The notes below the pieces were generated by a model. It saw only the letters and a list, made by a program, of their open reading frames with translations. It was not told the origin of the DNA and made no database searches. DNA of 64,000 nucleotides, from assembly GCF_014203395.1 (NCBI RefSeq), contig NZ_JACHIW010000001.1:62001-126000 (forward strand). The letters run 5' to 3'. This document shows, in pieces, positions 1-7,631 of the stretch. Every line of letters begins with the position of its first letter. The stretch's first letter is position 1. Source of the DNA: Saccharopolyspora phatthalungensis. GTDB taxonomy: Bacteria; Actinomycetota; Actinomycetes; Mycobacteriales; Pseudonocardiaceae. The translations under genes were made by a program, and so were the position numbers.

Positions 1-2
1 GC

Positions 3-494
3 TTTGTGCGGTCCGTCGACTTGTCGGGTGCCCAGTTGTCGCCGTTGGAATTGTCGGACGTGCGGTTTGAAGATGTCGAACTTTCTAGCGCCTCTTGGCA
101 GTCGGTGAAGGCTCGCCGAATCGAGATCATCCGTAGCCGTGCGATGGGGTTCCGGTTGTCGTTTGAGTCGGCGAGTGACGTCTACATTGATGGTTGCCGA
201 CTGGACTACGCGAGCATTCATGTCGAGGCGGTCAAGGGTGCGCTTGCGTTCAATGAGTGCCTGTTCCGCGAGGCCACGATCAGCGGAGATCTGTCCAATG
301 TGGTGTTTCAAGATTGCTCCCTCGACGGGGTCGAGTTCGAGTCGACCAAGGCTATGGGTTGCGACTTGACCACTTCGCAGATCACCGGTGCCCGTGGATT
401 GATCGGCCTGCGGGGCGCACGGGTTACCGCAGAGCAAGCGACCTCGGTAGCAATTCAGCTTGCCGCCGAGGCCGGTCTCACGGTAAGCGATTAG
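3..494 (+). CDS. Pentapeptide-repeat-like protein, 5' end outside window
   Basis: The frame is open to the left edge (Phe-Val-Arg-Ser-Val-Asp-Leu at the border) and ends at TAG 492-494, so the real start lies outside. The protein has irregular five-residue periodicity with Leu/Phe at the centre (DLSGAQLSPLELSDVRFEDV, later CSLDGVEFES), which suggests a pentapeptide-repeat right-handed beta-helix. Members of that family include DNA mimics protecting gyrase, but nothing here shows a target. Its stop codon overlaps the stop of the convergent cyclophane precursor gene. A shorter, internally deleted copy lies at 10,368-10,513, fused to a lipoprotein signal peptide. Confidence 0.6.
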   Translation, partial: FVRSVDLSGAQLSPLELSDVRFEDVELSSASWQSVKARRIEIIRSRAMGFRLSFESASDVYIDGCRLDYASIHVEAVKGALAFNECLFREATISGDLSNVVFQDCSLDGVEFESTKAMGCDLTTSQITGARGLIGLRGARVTAEQATSVAIQLAAEAGLTVSD

Positions 495-682
495 CGCTTG
501 TTCCAGTTGTCCCAGCCGGGGCGATTATCGAAACCGCCCCCACCCGTCTTGTTGTCCCACGAATCGCGGTTGTCCCAGTTGTAAACCGGGCTCGGGTGCG
601 GGCGACGGCGAATCAGCCCCCGCAGCCCGGCTTCAGCTTCCCGCACTTTGCTAGCGAGTTCGACCGTTTCGCCCTGCAACAT
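491..682 (-). CDS. amcA: Multiple-cyclophane RiPP precursor (AmcA-type)
   Basis: A 63-residue peptide. Residues 1-33 look like a charged leader (GETVELASKVREAEAG). The C-terminal core carries repeated aromatic-Asp/Asn motifs: WDN at 36-38 and 42-44, FDN at 51-53, WDN at 57-59, WNK at 60-62, with a GGGG spacer at 47-50. Three-residue motifs beginning with an aromatic are the substrates of radical-SAM cyclophane-forming enzymes (triceptides), which join the aromatic ring to the side chain two residues on. A GAAGGGG ribosome-binding site stands six bases before ATG 682. The gene overlaps the end of the radical-SAM gene by 32 bp in another frame, so co-translation is likely. A mutated copy is at 19,866-20,009. 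Confidence 0.85.
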   Translation of the reverse strand: MLQGETVELASKVREAEAGLRGLIRRRPHPSPVYNWDNRDSWDNKTGGGGFDNRPGWDNWNKR

Positions 683-2294
683 CGAGGACCCCTTCGACTA
701 ACGCGATTTTCCCGTTTCGACAATAGTTGGTTTCGGCGCCGTCAAGTCGACCGTGCTCGAAATATTTGTTTGCCGGGTGACCACCTCCACAGAACTCGAA
801 ATAACGGCATATCGCGCGGCACCGATTGAGGCCACGCCGGTATTCCGTGACCCATGCGGAATTCAGGCCACGTTCGATCAGTGAATCGAGATCATGCGCA
901 AGTACGTTGCCGCACTCGAAAGCCCCAAGCCTTTCCGAATGGAACCCCGCGAGTTCCGGTGAAATCAACGTCACGGCACCGTTCCATGCGACCGTCGGCA
1001 ACGGGTCAATGAGCGGTGATCGACTGTCCACGGTCGGGGCGTCTAGAACGGAAACGGCGTAGCCGAGCACACGGTCCACATCACGCAACCCCACTCGCCC
1101 GTCCTGCGACCACGCTTCTAGCAACGCTGACCAGAACGCACGGACGTGCGGTAAGTGGTGCGCATTACTGCGCTTGTTAACCCCCTCGCATTCTTCGATG
1201 TTCACACCGAGCCACCGTGCACCGAGGTCCGCAACGGTCGAGTACAGGCGTCGTGCTCGCTCCGGGGTCGGGTCGGACACGACAGCGATCACCGAGACCG
1301 AATGCCCGTCAGCAACCAGCCGACGAATGCCGCGTTCAATGCGCGGAAATGCGGGCCGGCGAGCGAGATCGACGCGGCCGGTGTTGTCGTGCTCTGCACC
1401 GTCCACGCTCACACCGACCCGTACTCTACGTTCCGCGAAGAACGCCGACCATGCCGCGTCGATCAGCACGGCGTTGGTCTGCACGCTGTGGAAGACCTCG
1501 ACCTCTTCGAACTGACCGAGCAGAGCGGCGAACCTTTCTCGCCCGGCGGCTAGCGGTTCGCCTCCGTGCCACACAATGTCTACTGCCCTGTCCTTCGTCC
1601 ACGGCCGGACGGACTTGGCGACCGCCCGCGCGACAGCAGGTGTCATTTGCCGATTCTGTTTGCGGTGCGGCAGGTAGCAGTAGCGGCAATCAAGGTTGCA
1701 CAACGTCGTAGGCTGCATGATGACGCTGTTGGGCTGGGCGACGGGAACGGTGTTGGTAACTCGTCCTTGTCCTGGCACGACGATGTCCTTCCCTTGCAGT
1801 TGCCAGGTTGGATACGGCTGGGCTGGTGCGTCGAAGGGCCACGCACCAGACCAGCCGTGCGACCCGGTGCCGAAGGTCGGGGCATCGACACCGAACACCG
1901 GGTCTACTAGCGCCGCACGCCGGCGAGAACGCTCTGCAACACCAGCGGATTTCGTGCCATCTGTTCCGGCTCGGTCGGGCGGCACCAGTAACCCGAGCGG
2001 CACAGCGCGGCGGGTCCAATGCTCAATCCCGTTGGCGGACACAAGTTTTGGACGGCCACGACGATTCCCTGGGTGGTCGCGACAGTGGGCGACGAGAACC
2101 GGCGGCATGTGTGATCCATGCCGGACCGGTTCCCGCCGCGTGCCGACGCTGCGCCTGCACTGGGAGGGACGGGCGGAGAAGCGGCATCGGCGAGCCGCGC
2201 CGGTGTTCACCGATCCGCGCAAGGTGACGCCACTGCCGTCGAGAACCAGCACGGCAGGCGAGCCATCGAGGGTGACCAGTGACCATTGCGGCAT
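651..2294 (-). CDS. amcB: Radical SAM/SPASM cyclophane-forming peptide maturase (AmcB-type)
   Basis: The radical-SAM cluster motif CNLDCRYC (CxxxCxxC, about residue 201) follows the strand QPNSVIMQPTTL. WHGGEPL is the GGE motif that contacts S-adenosylmethionine. The C-terminal region has SPASM-type cysteines (FECGN, NRCRAICRYFEFCGGG, NYCRN) expected to bind extra iron-sulfur clusters. The role inferred from the adjacent precursor is C-C crosslinking of W/F to Asn/Lys side chains in the W-D-N motifs. About 190 residues precede the radical-SAM domain and include FGTGSHGWSG and LQGKDIVVPG, so I keep the long frame; the exact start is uncertain because no clear ribosome-binding site precedes 2294. 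The next genes upstream are divergent, so maturase and precursor probably form a two-gene operon. Confidence 0.82.
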   Translation of the reverse strand: MPQWSLVTLDGSPAVLVLDGSGVTLRGSVNTGAARRCRFSARPSQCRRSVGTRREPVRHGSHMPPVLVAHCRDHPGNRRGRPKLVSANGIEHWTRRAVPLGLLVPPDRAGTDGTKSAGVAERSRRRAALVDPVFGVDAPTFGTGSHGWSGAWPFDAPAQPYPTWQLQGKDIVVPGQGRVTNTVPVAQPNSVIMQPTTLCNLDCRYCYLPHRKQNRQMTPAVARAVAKSVRPWTKDRAVDIVWHGGEPLAAGRERFAALLGQFEEVEVFHSVQTNAVLIDAAWSAFFAERRVRVGVSVDGAEHDNTGRVDLARRPAFPRIERGIRRLVADGHSVSVIAVVSDPTPERARRLYSTVADLGARWLGVNIEECEGVNKRSNAHHLPHVRAFWSALLEAWSQDGRVGLRDVDRVLGYAVSVLDAPTVDSRSPLIDPLPTVAWNGAVTLISPELAGFHSERLGAFECGNVLAHDLDSLIERGLNSAWVTEYRRGLNRCRAICRYFEFCGGGHPANKYFEHGRLDGAETNYCRNGKIALVEGVLDVAGRNGRTR

Positions 2295-2338
2295 GCCTTA
2301 ACCGTCGTCACCCGATCACTGCGCGTGTAGGAGGTACG

Positions 2339-2350
2339 CCATGCGCATGG
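2339..2350. promoter_or_regulatory. Palindrome in divergent promoter region (candidate operator)
   Basis: CCATGCGCATGG is a perfect 12-bp palindrome. It is followed within 15 bp by the related ATGCGCATGGGCATACGCAT, which is itself nearly palindromic. It lies in the 219-bp gap between the maturase gene and the divergent XRE gene, where a regulator controlling both would bind. The same gap has three direct CACCGGGG units at about 2455-2482, just before the XRE start. Function is inferred from position only. Confidence 0.4.
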
Positions 2351-2513
2351 GCATACGCATGAGGAGTGGGTGGTCGGTCAGTGGTTCACCAATGGTGATG
2401 GCGTCGATACGCTCGGTGCTGACCCTGCCCCAAGCCTCACGCGCCCCAGCTGATCACCGGGGCACCGGGGCACCGGGGCAGACTAGACGCCGACCAACCG
2501 GGGGCAGCGGACC

Positions 2514-3719
2514 ATGAGCACCGAATTTGGCACTGAGCTGCGCCGCTTCCGGCGTGCTGCGGGGTTGAGCCAGGGGGAGCTGGCCCGCCTCGTGCCGATC
2601 AGCCAGGCCACGATTTCGCGGTATGAATCCGGTCTCCAGACCGTCGATCCAGCAACTGCCGGACGCCTCGATGAACTTGTCGGTGCGGACGGGGCACTCG
2701 CCCGCACACTCCAGAGACCCCGCACACTCCAGAGACAGAGCGCTTCAGCGCAGCACAGCGCTTTGGAATCCCACGGTGATACCGAACTGGGCGCCCTTGA
2801 ACTCGCCCGCCGCGCCGCGTCCAGCAACGTCGGTAGCACCACGCTGGCGCACCTGGAGGCCACCGTTGATGAGCTCGCAAGCGCCTACCCGGCGACCCCA
2901 CCCGGTGAACTCGAGTCCCGTCTGCGCACCCACATCGACTATGTGACCAACCTGCTCGATGCCCGGGCATCTTTGTCCGAACACACACGGCTGCTCAACG
3001 TCGGCGCGTGGCTGTCCCTGCTGGCTGCCACCGTCTATGTCGACCTTGACCAGCAACCGGCGGCGACGGCGTACCTGCGGACGGCCGCGAGCCTCGCCAG
3101 CGACACCGGCCACGCTGAGATCATCGCATGGTGCTACGAGACCGCTGCATGGCGCGTGTTGACCAACGGTGATTACCGGCAAGCGGTCGCACTGTCACAG
3201 TCTGCCCGACACCATGCGCCCACGGGATCCTCAGCGATGATTCAGGCGACGGCCCAGGAAGGCCGCTCGTGGGCTCGGTTGGGCAATGCTCAGGAAACCC
3301 GCCGCGTCCTGGGCGAGGTCCACCGCATGGCCGAGTGCCTACCCCAGCCGGAGCGACCAGACCACCACTACATTTACGACCCCACCAAGGCCATCGCGTA
3401 CACCGCCACCACCCTGGCTTGGATCGCCGACCCCGCTGCCGAGGGCTACGCTCGCACGGTCATTGATCGACTCGGCGCGGAAAATGACCACCACCGATGG
3501 CCCCGCCGCGTCGCCTCGGCGCATATCGACCTGGGGTTGTCGCTGCTGGGCAGCGATCGTCTCGACGAAGCCGCCGAGGTTACGCGAAAGGCTCTGGAGT
3601 CCGGTCGAGTTGCGCCCTCGAACTACTGGAGGGCCGACGAGGTCGTGCGTGCTATCGAGACGCGTGGCCTGCACGTGGCGGGCGAATTGCGGGAGACATA
3701 CCGGGCACTGTGCCAGTAG
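2514..3719 (+). CDS. XRE-family transcriptional regulator with TPR-like C-terminal domain
   Basis: A 401-residue protein. Residues 1-60 form a Cro/C1-type helix-turn-helix (LRRFRRAAGLSQGELARLVP, then ISQATISRYESG). Residues 110-400 are helical repeats of TPR type (AAWRVLTNGDYRQAVALSQS, LGNAQETRRVLGEV). Large XRE-TPR regulators in actinomycetes often respond to small ligands or peptides and sit beside biosynthetic genes. It is divergent from the cyclophane RiPP genes and is the natural candidate for their control. A 17-bp direct duplication (CGCACACTCCAGAGAC twice, about 2703-2735) lies in the linker between the two domains and stays in frame only as a coding repeat. Confidence 0.85.
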   Translation: MSTEFGTELRRFRRAAGLSQGELARLVPISQATISRYESGLQTVDPATAGRLDELVGADGALARTLQRPRTLQRQSASAQHSALESHGDTELGALELARRAASSNVGSTTLAHLEATVDELASAYPATPPGELESRLRTHIDYVTNLLDARASLSEHTRLLNVGAWLSLLAATVYVDLDQQPAATAYLRTAASLASDTGHAEIIAWCYETAAWRVLTNGDYRQAVALSQSARHHAPTGSSAMIQATAQEGRSWARLGNAQETRRVLGEVHRMAECLPQPERPDHHYIYDPTKAIAYTATTLAWIADPAAEGYARTVIDRLGAENDHHRWPRRVASAHIDLGLSLLGSDRLDEAAEVTRKALESGRVAPSNYWRADEVVRAIETRGLHVAGELRETYRALCQ

Positions 3720-3789
3720 CAACCATTTTCGTCGAACCAAAACAGCAGTTCCGGGGAAATCCCCTTGACCAGCGGCGCGGCGCAAGGGC

Positions 3790-3861
3790 ATGGCGTTCCA
3801 CATCTTCCAGTACGCCCCGACCCCGTGGACGGCGCACGGCCGCTACTACTGGCGCTGGTAA
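3790..3861 (+). CDS. Candidate 23-residue aromatic-rich peptide
   Basis: ATG 3790 opens a 23-codon frame after AAGGGC, 70 bp downstream of the XRE stop. The peptide begins MAFHIFQYAPTPW and ends GRYYWRW, so 8 of its 23 residues are Phe, Tyr or Trp. A strong stem-loop follows ten bases after the stop, so the transcript of the XRE gene would include this frame and end just after it. It could be a signalling peptide, a RiPP-like precursor or a chance frame. No homologue is recognised. Confidence 0.35.
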   Translation: MAFHIFQYAPTPWTAHGRYYWRW

Positions 3862-3871
3862 GCCACGAACG

Positions 3872-3904
3872 ACAGCGCCCCTGGCACTCGGCCGGGGGTG
3901 CTGT
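3872..3904 (+). terminator. Rho-independent-type terminator hairpin
   Basis: ACAGCGCCCCTGGC pairs with GCCGGGGGTGCTGT (12 of 14 positions, 5-base loop) and is followed by TGTTTAAG. It closes the XRE/small-peptide transcript. About 130 bp beyond it, up to 4040, hold nothing recognisable. Confidence 0.6.
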
Positions 3905-4040
3905 TGTTTAAGACCGTTCGATCAGGGCGCGTCCGGCAGACTCCGCGGCGAGAAGCGCGCAGGGCGAACCGCACGTACAGCAGTGCCCCGCATGATGATA
4001 CGGACGTCCCTAAGCAATGTGACATCCCCCTGAACTGCGG

Positions 4041-5153
4041 CTATGTCAACACATCGAGCCGGCGGGTCAGCTGATCTAGGGTCCGCTGCGTCTGTACAGA
4101 GTTAACGGTGGTCATCGCCCGCCGGGCCGCTTCTGCCTGCTCTCGTGCATCCTCGACCCGGCCCTGCGCTAGACGGACCAGGCCGAGACGGACCATGACC
4201 GTGACCCTCCCCCGGCCCCTCTCTGGGCCGAAGCCCCTGAGGGCTTGCTGGCAGTACGAGGCAGCCTTTTCGTACTCCCCTATCGCTTTGTACGAGTGGC
4301 CCAGTATCGCGCACAGGTGCGGTTCCGACAGGAATCCTGCCCACGAAGGCAACTCGTCTGGGTAATCCTTGCCGATCAGGTCTTCAGCTAGCCCCAGCAG
4401 ATTCTTGGCTTCTCGAATCTCCCCCGCGTTGCCAAGGTGGAGGGCACTTCCAGCAGCCACGTTGGCACGCTCCAACGGATGCACCCCGCTCTCTTGGGGA
4501 ATCCCCGTAAGCATCGCAGCCGCGTCTCGCGGCATCGTCTCCATGAACGCGGCAACGTTCAGCCGAATATGCGCGGTAAGGGTTGGATCGTTCCCCTCGT
4601 TGCTGGTACGGATCGCCAACTCAGACAGACGCCGAGTCTGGTACTTAAGTCCGGAATCGTGGAAAGACCACGCAAGACGGTCTGAGAGGGATGCTACGGC
4701 GCTCGAAAGGGCTTTGCGGGTACCGGATGTCATCGGCCGGCCTAGGAGGCTTACGGCCCACCTTAGAGAATCCCCGCCAACACTGGCTGCGACTTTGCCG
4801 CCGTACTGGAGATCCATCGCTGAGTGGTGCTGGACAGATTCCCTAACTGCCTCGACCTCGATCCTACCGACTTGACCGGTTTCCCCGGGGGAGACTAGCC
4901 CGTCCAGAAGCCGCGCAAGCGGTTCGCTCGCCGCAGCTGTGGCAAGCGCCGTGAGGAGTGCTCTCCTGTCCATGTCGTCTGCTAGTCCTTTCACACCTAG
5001 GGCCCGCTCGTACGCCTTTATGTGCTTGTGGAGTACCGGTCGCTTGCCGGTCTCAAGCAGAGACAAATATGAAGAAACCATGTGAACTCGCTGCGACATC
5101 TCGCGGAGACTGACTCCAGCGCCTTCGCGCGCCGCCCTGAGTGTGGCACCCAT
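4041..5153 (-). CDS. XRE-family transcriptional regulator with TPR-like domain
   Basis: An N-terminal helix-turn-helix (LRAAREGAGVSLREMSQRVH, then SSYLSLLETGKRP) is followed by about 300 residues of helical repeats (GHSYKAIGEYEKAASYCQQA, LVRLAQGRVEDAREQAEAAR). I choose ATG 5153 (MGATLRAAREG), preceded by GAGGGGGAG; an upstream start at 5192 would add thirteen unlikely residues. The protein is unrelated in sequence to the neighbouring XRE regulator beyond the general architecture. It is divergent from the chain of tiny genes starting at 5361 and may control them. Ligand unknown. Confidence 0.85.
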   Translation of the reverse strand: MGATLRAAREGAGVSLREMSQRVHMVSSYLSLLETGKRPVLHKHIKAYERALGVKGLADDMDRRALLTALATAAASEPLARLLDGLVSPGETGQVGRIEVEAVRESVQHHSAMDLQYGGKVAASVGGDSLRWAVSLLGRPMTSGTRKALSSAVASLSDRLAWSFHDSGLKYQTRRLSELAIRTSNEGNDPTLTAHIRLNVAAFMETMPRDAAAMLTGIPQESGVHPLERANVAAGSALHLGNAGEIREAKNLLGLAEDLIGKDYPDELPSWAGFLSEPHLCAILGHSYKAIGEYEKAASYCQQALRGFGPERGRGRVTVMVRLGLVRLAQGRVEDAREQAEAARRAMTTVNSVQTQRTLDQLTRRLDVLT

Positions 5154-5360
5154 ATGGGCCAAGGCTCCCCCTCTGCAAACCCCTGTCAACACTTGTCCAC
5201 TTCCCAGGATAACGGCAGCTGATCATTGTGTAAGCCTGAGCGGACCCGGTTCGCACAAAACCGGGGAGCTGCGTCAACGGAGACAGCAGCGAACCGGCGC
5301 CTTCCCCCCGGCCGGACCGGGTCCGCTCACCCAAATAGACGACACTAGGCAGGTGTTGCT

Positions 5361-5513
5361 TTGGCCAATGCAGTCCTGGATCAAATCTCCTGGGATCTCA
5401 TCCGAGTTGCTTACCGGATCATCGATGATCCGGCCCCATCTCAGGATGACCGGAGCACGCTAGCTAACACTCTGACCGAGATAGCCGATAGGCTCCGAAA
5501 CCTAGAGCTGTGA
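5361..5513 (+). CDS. Small hypothetical protein, first of four overlapping tiny genes
   Basis: TTG 5361 preceded by GGCAGG opens a 50-residue frame: ANAVLDQISWDLIRVAYRII, then an acidic turn and a helix (STLANTLTEIADRLRNLEL). It looks like a helical hairpin. Its TGA overlaps the next ATG (TGATG), a typical translational-coupling arrangement that supports it as real. Function unknown. Confidence 0.5.
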   Translation: MANAVLDQISWDLIRVAYRIIDDPAPSQDDRSTLANTLTEIADRLRNLEL

Positions 5514-5758
5514 TGAGACCCGCCGTGAGCGAATGGCTCTCTGTGTCCGGGGACTTGTACGGCGGCCCCTGGTATCCCGGTGTATTCCAGGCGCTCAAAC
5601 ACCGGCTTGGCCCCGACTCCTACGAAGTGAATTTAGACGGCCGGGTCTCCCTCTTCTCGCTATGCGGCTCACCAGTTGTGAAAACGGAACCCTTGCCGCA
5701 TATCAAGATGTGCTCGAAGTGTAAGCGACACCTTGAGGCGGGGAAAGGAGAGACGTGA
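5513..5758 (+). CDS. Small Cys-rich hypothetical protein
   Basis: An 81-residue protein starting at ATG 5513, overlapping the previous stop. It has LCGSPVV near residue 50 and MCSKCKRHLE near the C-terminus. The CxxC pair plus the earlier Cys and a His could bind zinc, but the fold is not recognised. The start reads MRPAVSEWLSVSGDLYGGPW. Its TGA overlaps a following GTG (GTGA). Confidence 0.6.
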   Translation: MRPAVSEWLSVSGDLYGGPWYPGVFQALKHRLGPDSYEVNLDGRVSLFSLCGSPVVKTEPLPHIKMCSKCKRHLEAGKGET

Positions 5759-5841
5759 AAGACCGGGCTAAAAAGGCCCCTGACAGCTCTTACCTGCCAG
5801 GGACCGTCAAGGACTCTACCGCACGCGCCACAAGTCGATGA
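5755..5841 (+). CDS. Very small ORF (28 aa) coupled to neighbours
   Basis: GTG 5755 overlaps the previous stop as GTGA. The frame reads VKDRAKKAPDSSYLPGTVKD and ends at TGA 5839-5841, which overlaps the next ATG (ATGATGA). It is supported only by tight overlaps at both ends. It may be a leader or coupling peptide rather than a functional protein. Confidence 0.35.
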   Translation: MKDRAKKAPDSSYLPGTVKDSTARATSR

Positions 5842-6035
5842 TGAGGGGCTTCATGCTTGAGCAAGCTGAAACGATCGATACCGATGAACCCATAGTGTGG
5901 GAGTGCCCTGCAAGTGGCTGCCCGTTTTCGCACCAAGACCCGGATGTGATGGGGCCGCACGAATACCAGGTGCACGGCCAAGCCTTCATGTCGAAAACAT
6001 CTACCGTAATTATATCTAGGGGAAGCGACCATTAG
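5838..6035 (+). CDS. Small C2H2-like zinc-finger protein
   Basis: A 65-residue protein, or 60 residues if it starts at ATG 5853, which has GAGGGG five bases upstream. It contains WECPASGCPFSH followed by GPHEYQVHGQ, giving a C-x4-C-x3-H...H-x4-H pattern compatible with one zinc site. The N-terminus is acidic. It is the last member of the four-gene chain and is followed by two strong hairpins. Nucleic-acid or protein binding is possible but not shown. Confidence 0.6.
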   Translation: MMRGFMLEQAETIDTDEPIVWECPASGCPFSHQDPDVMGPHEYQVHGQAFMSKTSTVIISRGSDH

Positions 6036-6134
6036 ACGCGGTGCGAGCAGCACCGGACGTCCGTCATTCCTCCGCCCGGTGTGCGCACCGCTGTGCCCTA
6101 GCAGCGCGCGAAGCGCCCGCAGCGCGCGGGGCAC

Positions 6135-6173
6135 GGGATGACCGGATCGGATCAGCAACGGTCCGGTCATCCC
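6135..6173. terminator. Perfect 12-bp stem-loop
   Basis: GGGATGACCGGA pairs perfectly with TCCGGTCATCCC across a 15-base loop. It lies 100 bp after the zinc-finger gene. It may end that transcript or act as a regulatory structure for the graspetide operon; there is no T-tract. Confidence 0.5.
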
Positions 6174-6240
6174 CCGATCTCCGGCACGGCACGGGGTCGA
6201 CGCGCGGCATTCGCCGCAACCGGCCCCACCGCGCCGGACG

Positions 6241-6273
6241 CTGGTCGGCGTGCGCCCCTCGCACGCCGACCAG
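6241..6273. terminator. Perfect 14-bp stem-loop upstream of graspetide operon
   Basis: CTGGTCGGCGTGCG pairs perfectly with CGCACGCCGACCAG across the loop CCCCT. It sits 91 bp before the graspetide precursor start. It may be a terminator without T-tract, an attenuator or an mRNA stabiliser. The remaining sequence between 6036 and 6363 shows no gene. Confidence 0.6.
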
Positions 6274-6363
6274 CACGTCAAGAGAACCCGGTCGGTGAAC
6301 ACGACACCACTGGCCGTATCAAGAACTCTGGCCGCATTCCGGTCAGATGTGAATGGAGGTTGT

Positions 6364-6684
6364 ATGACGAGCATGTTGACGCGATTCGGGGATGACCCGA
6401 TCGCACCCGAGAGCGCCCAGTTCCCCTTGCGGACCGACGAGACGGCCACCGCCGAGGTGGTGCCATCAGAGACCGGTGTACGTCCGTGGGGCCTACGCCG
6501 CATGACGACGGTGACTCCGCCGGAGTGCGCCCCGGGCCCGCAGGGCACCTACAACCCGGTCCGCCAGATCCGAGTCGACGGTGATGGTCGTCCGGTCATC
6601 GTGGCGGGGCCGCCGACGGCGCCCACGACCGGAAGCCAGGACGGTTCCGAGGGTGACCCGTCCGAGGATTACCACAACGACTGA
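6364..6684 (+). CDS. ATP-grasp-modified RiPP (graspetide/imiditide) precursor
   Basis: A 106-residue precursor starting at ATG 6364, with GGAGG four bases upstream. The leader has the family hallmarks FPLR and RPWGLRRM, which are bound by the partner ligase in actinobacterial graspetide systems. The C-terminal half has Thr/Ser donors and Asp/Glu acceptors (TGSQDGSEGDPSEDYHND) for omega-ester or amide side-chain crosslinks. The DG step is chemically prone to aspartimide formation, which matters because a PIMT-like enzyme follows. The stop overlaps the ATP-grasp start (TGATG), so ligase translation is coupled to the precursor. Crosslink positions cannot be read from sequence. Confidence 0.88.
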   Translation: MTSMLTRFGDDPIAPESAQFPLRTDETATAEVVPSETGVRPWGLRRMTTVTPPECAPGPQGTYNPVRQIRVDGDGRPVIVAGPPTAPTTGSQDGSEGDPSEDYHND

Positions 6685-7631
6685 TGTCCATTCTCATTTT
6701 GGCTGGTGAACACGATCCCAGCGCCGACGCGATGGTCCTGGCGCTCCAGGAGCGCGAGACCGAGGTGCACAGGGTCGACACAGCCTGGTTTCCCGCGCAG
6801 CTGAGCATCTCCGCTCGGCTGCGCGGGGGCCGCTGGGTCGGCAATCTCCGCACCGAGCACCATGTCATTGATCTGCAGGCCATCACGGCGGTGTGGTATC
6901 GCGCCCCTCGCTCCTACCAGTTCCATGCGCTCAACGCCGTCGAAGAACGGCACGCCCGCACCGAGGCCAAATACGGACTTGGCGGGGTGTTGGCGTCGTT
7001 GCTGGTGCTGTGGGTCAACCATCCAATGAGGACCGCAGCCGCGGCCTACAAGCCGTTGCAGCTGGTGATCGGCGCTATTCACGGGCTGCGGGTGCCGGAA
7101 ACCCTGATCACCAACGAAGCGGACGACGTGCGCGAATTCGCCGCCGAGCCGACGGTAACCAAGATGCTCGGCGCAGTCTCCATCGTGGAAGACGGGCGGC
7201 GGAAGTTCGCCCACACCGCAGTTCTCACCGATGCTGATCTCGCTGACCTGCACGGCGTCGAGCACACCACCCACCAGTTCCAGCGGTGGGTCGACAAAGC
7301 CCACGAAGCACGGGTCGTCGTCATCGGCAACCGCATCAACGCCTTCACCATCCACGCGGGCAGCGACGCCGGATATGTCGACTGGCGCACCGACTACGAC
7401 ACCAACAGCTACGCCGTCGCCGAACCGCCGGCCGACGTCGCGACCGGAGTCCGTGGCATGCTGCGTGAACTCGGCCTGGTCTATGGCGCGTTCGACTTCG
7501 TCATCGGCGCGGACGGCGAGTGGACGCTGCTGGAACTGAATCCCGCCGGCCAATACGGATGGCTGGAGCACCACACCGGAGTAGATCTGACCGGCCAACT
7601 GGCCGATCTCCTGATGAAGGGACAGCCGTGA
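6684..7631 (+). CDS. ATP-grasp peptide maturase (graspetide synthetase)
   Basis: A 315-residue ligase of the SAV_5884/MvdC-like group. It activates acidic side chains of the precursor as acyl-phosphates and joins them to Ser/Thr/Lys side chains. The N-terminal pre-ATP-grasp part includes ILAGEHDPSADAMVLAL and VWYRAPRSYQF. The ATP-grasp core contains VTKMLGA (nucleotide-binding Lys), NRINAFTIHA and FDFVIGADGEWTLLELNPAG. That last stretch supplies the Asp/Glu/Asn metal ligands, and QYGWLEHHTG follows. Start ATG 6684 overlaps the precursor stop; stop TGA 7629-7631 overlaps the methyltransferase GTG. Substrate assignment rests on the operon. Confidence 0.9.
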   Translation: MSILILAGEHDPSADAMVLALQERETEVHRVDTAWFPAQLSISARLRGGRWVGNLRTEHHVIDLQAITAVWYRAPRSYQFHALNAVEERHARTEAKYGLGGVLASLLVLWVNHPMRTAAAAYKPLQLVIGAIHGLRVPETLITNEADDVREFAAEPTVTKMLGAVSIVEDGRRKFAHTAVLTDADLADLHGVEHTTHQFQRWVDKAHEARVVVIGNRINAFTIHAGSDAGYVDWRTDYDTNSYAVAEPPADVATGVRGMLRELGLVYGAFDFVIGADGEWTLLELNPAGQYGWLEHHTGVDLTGQLADLLMKGQP

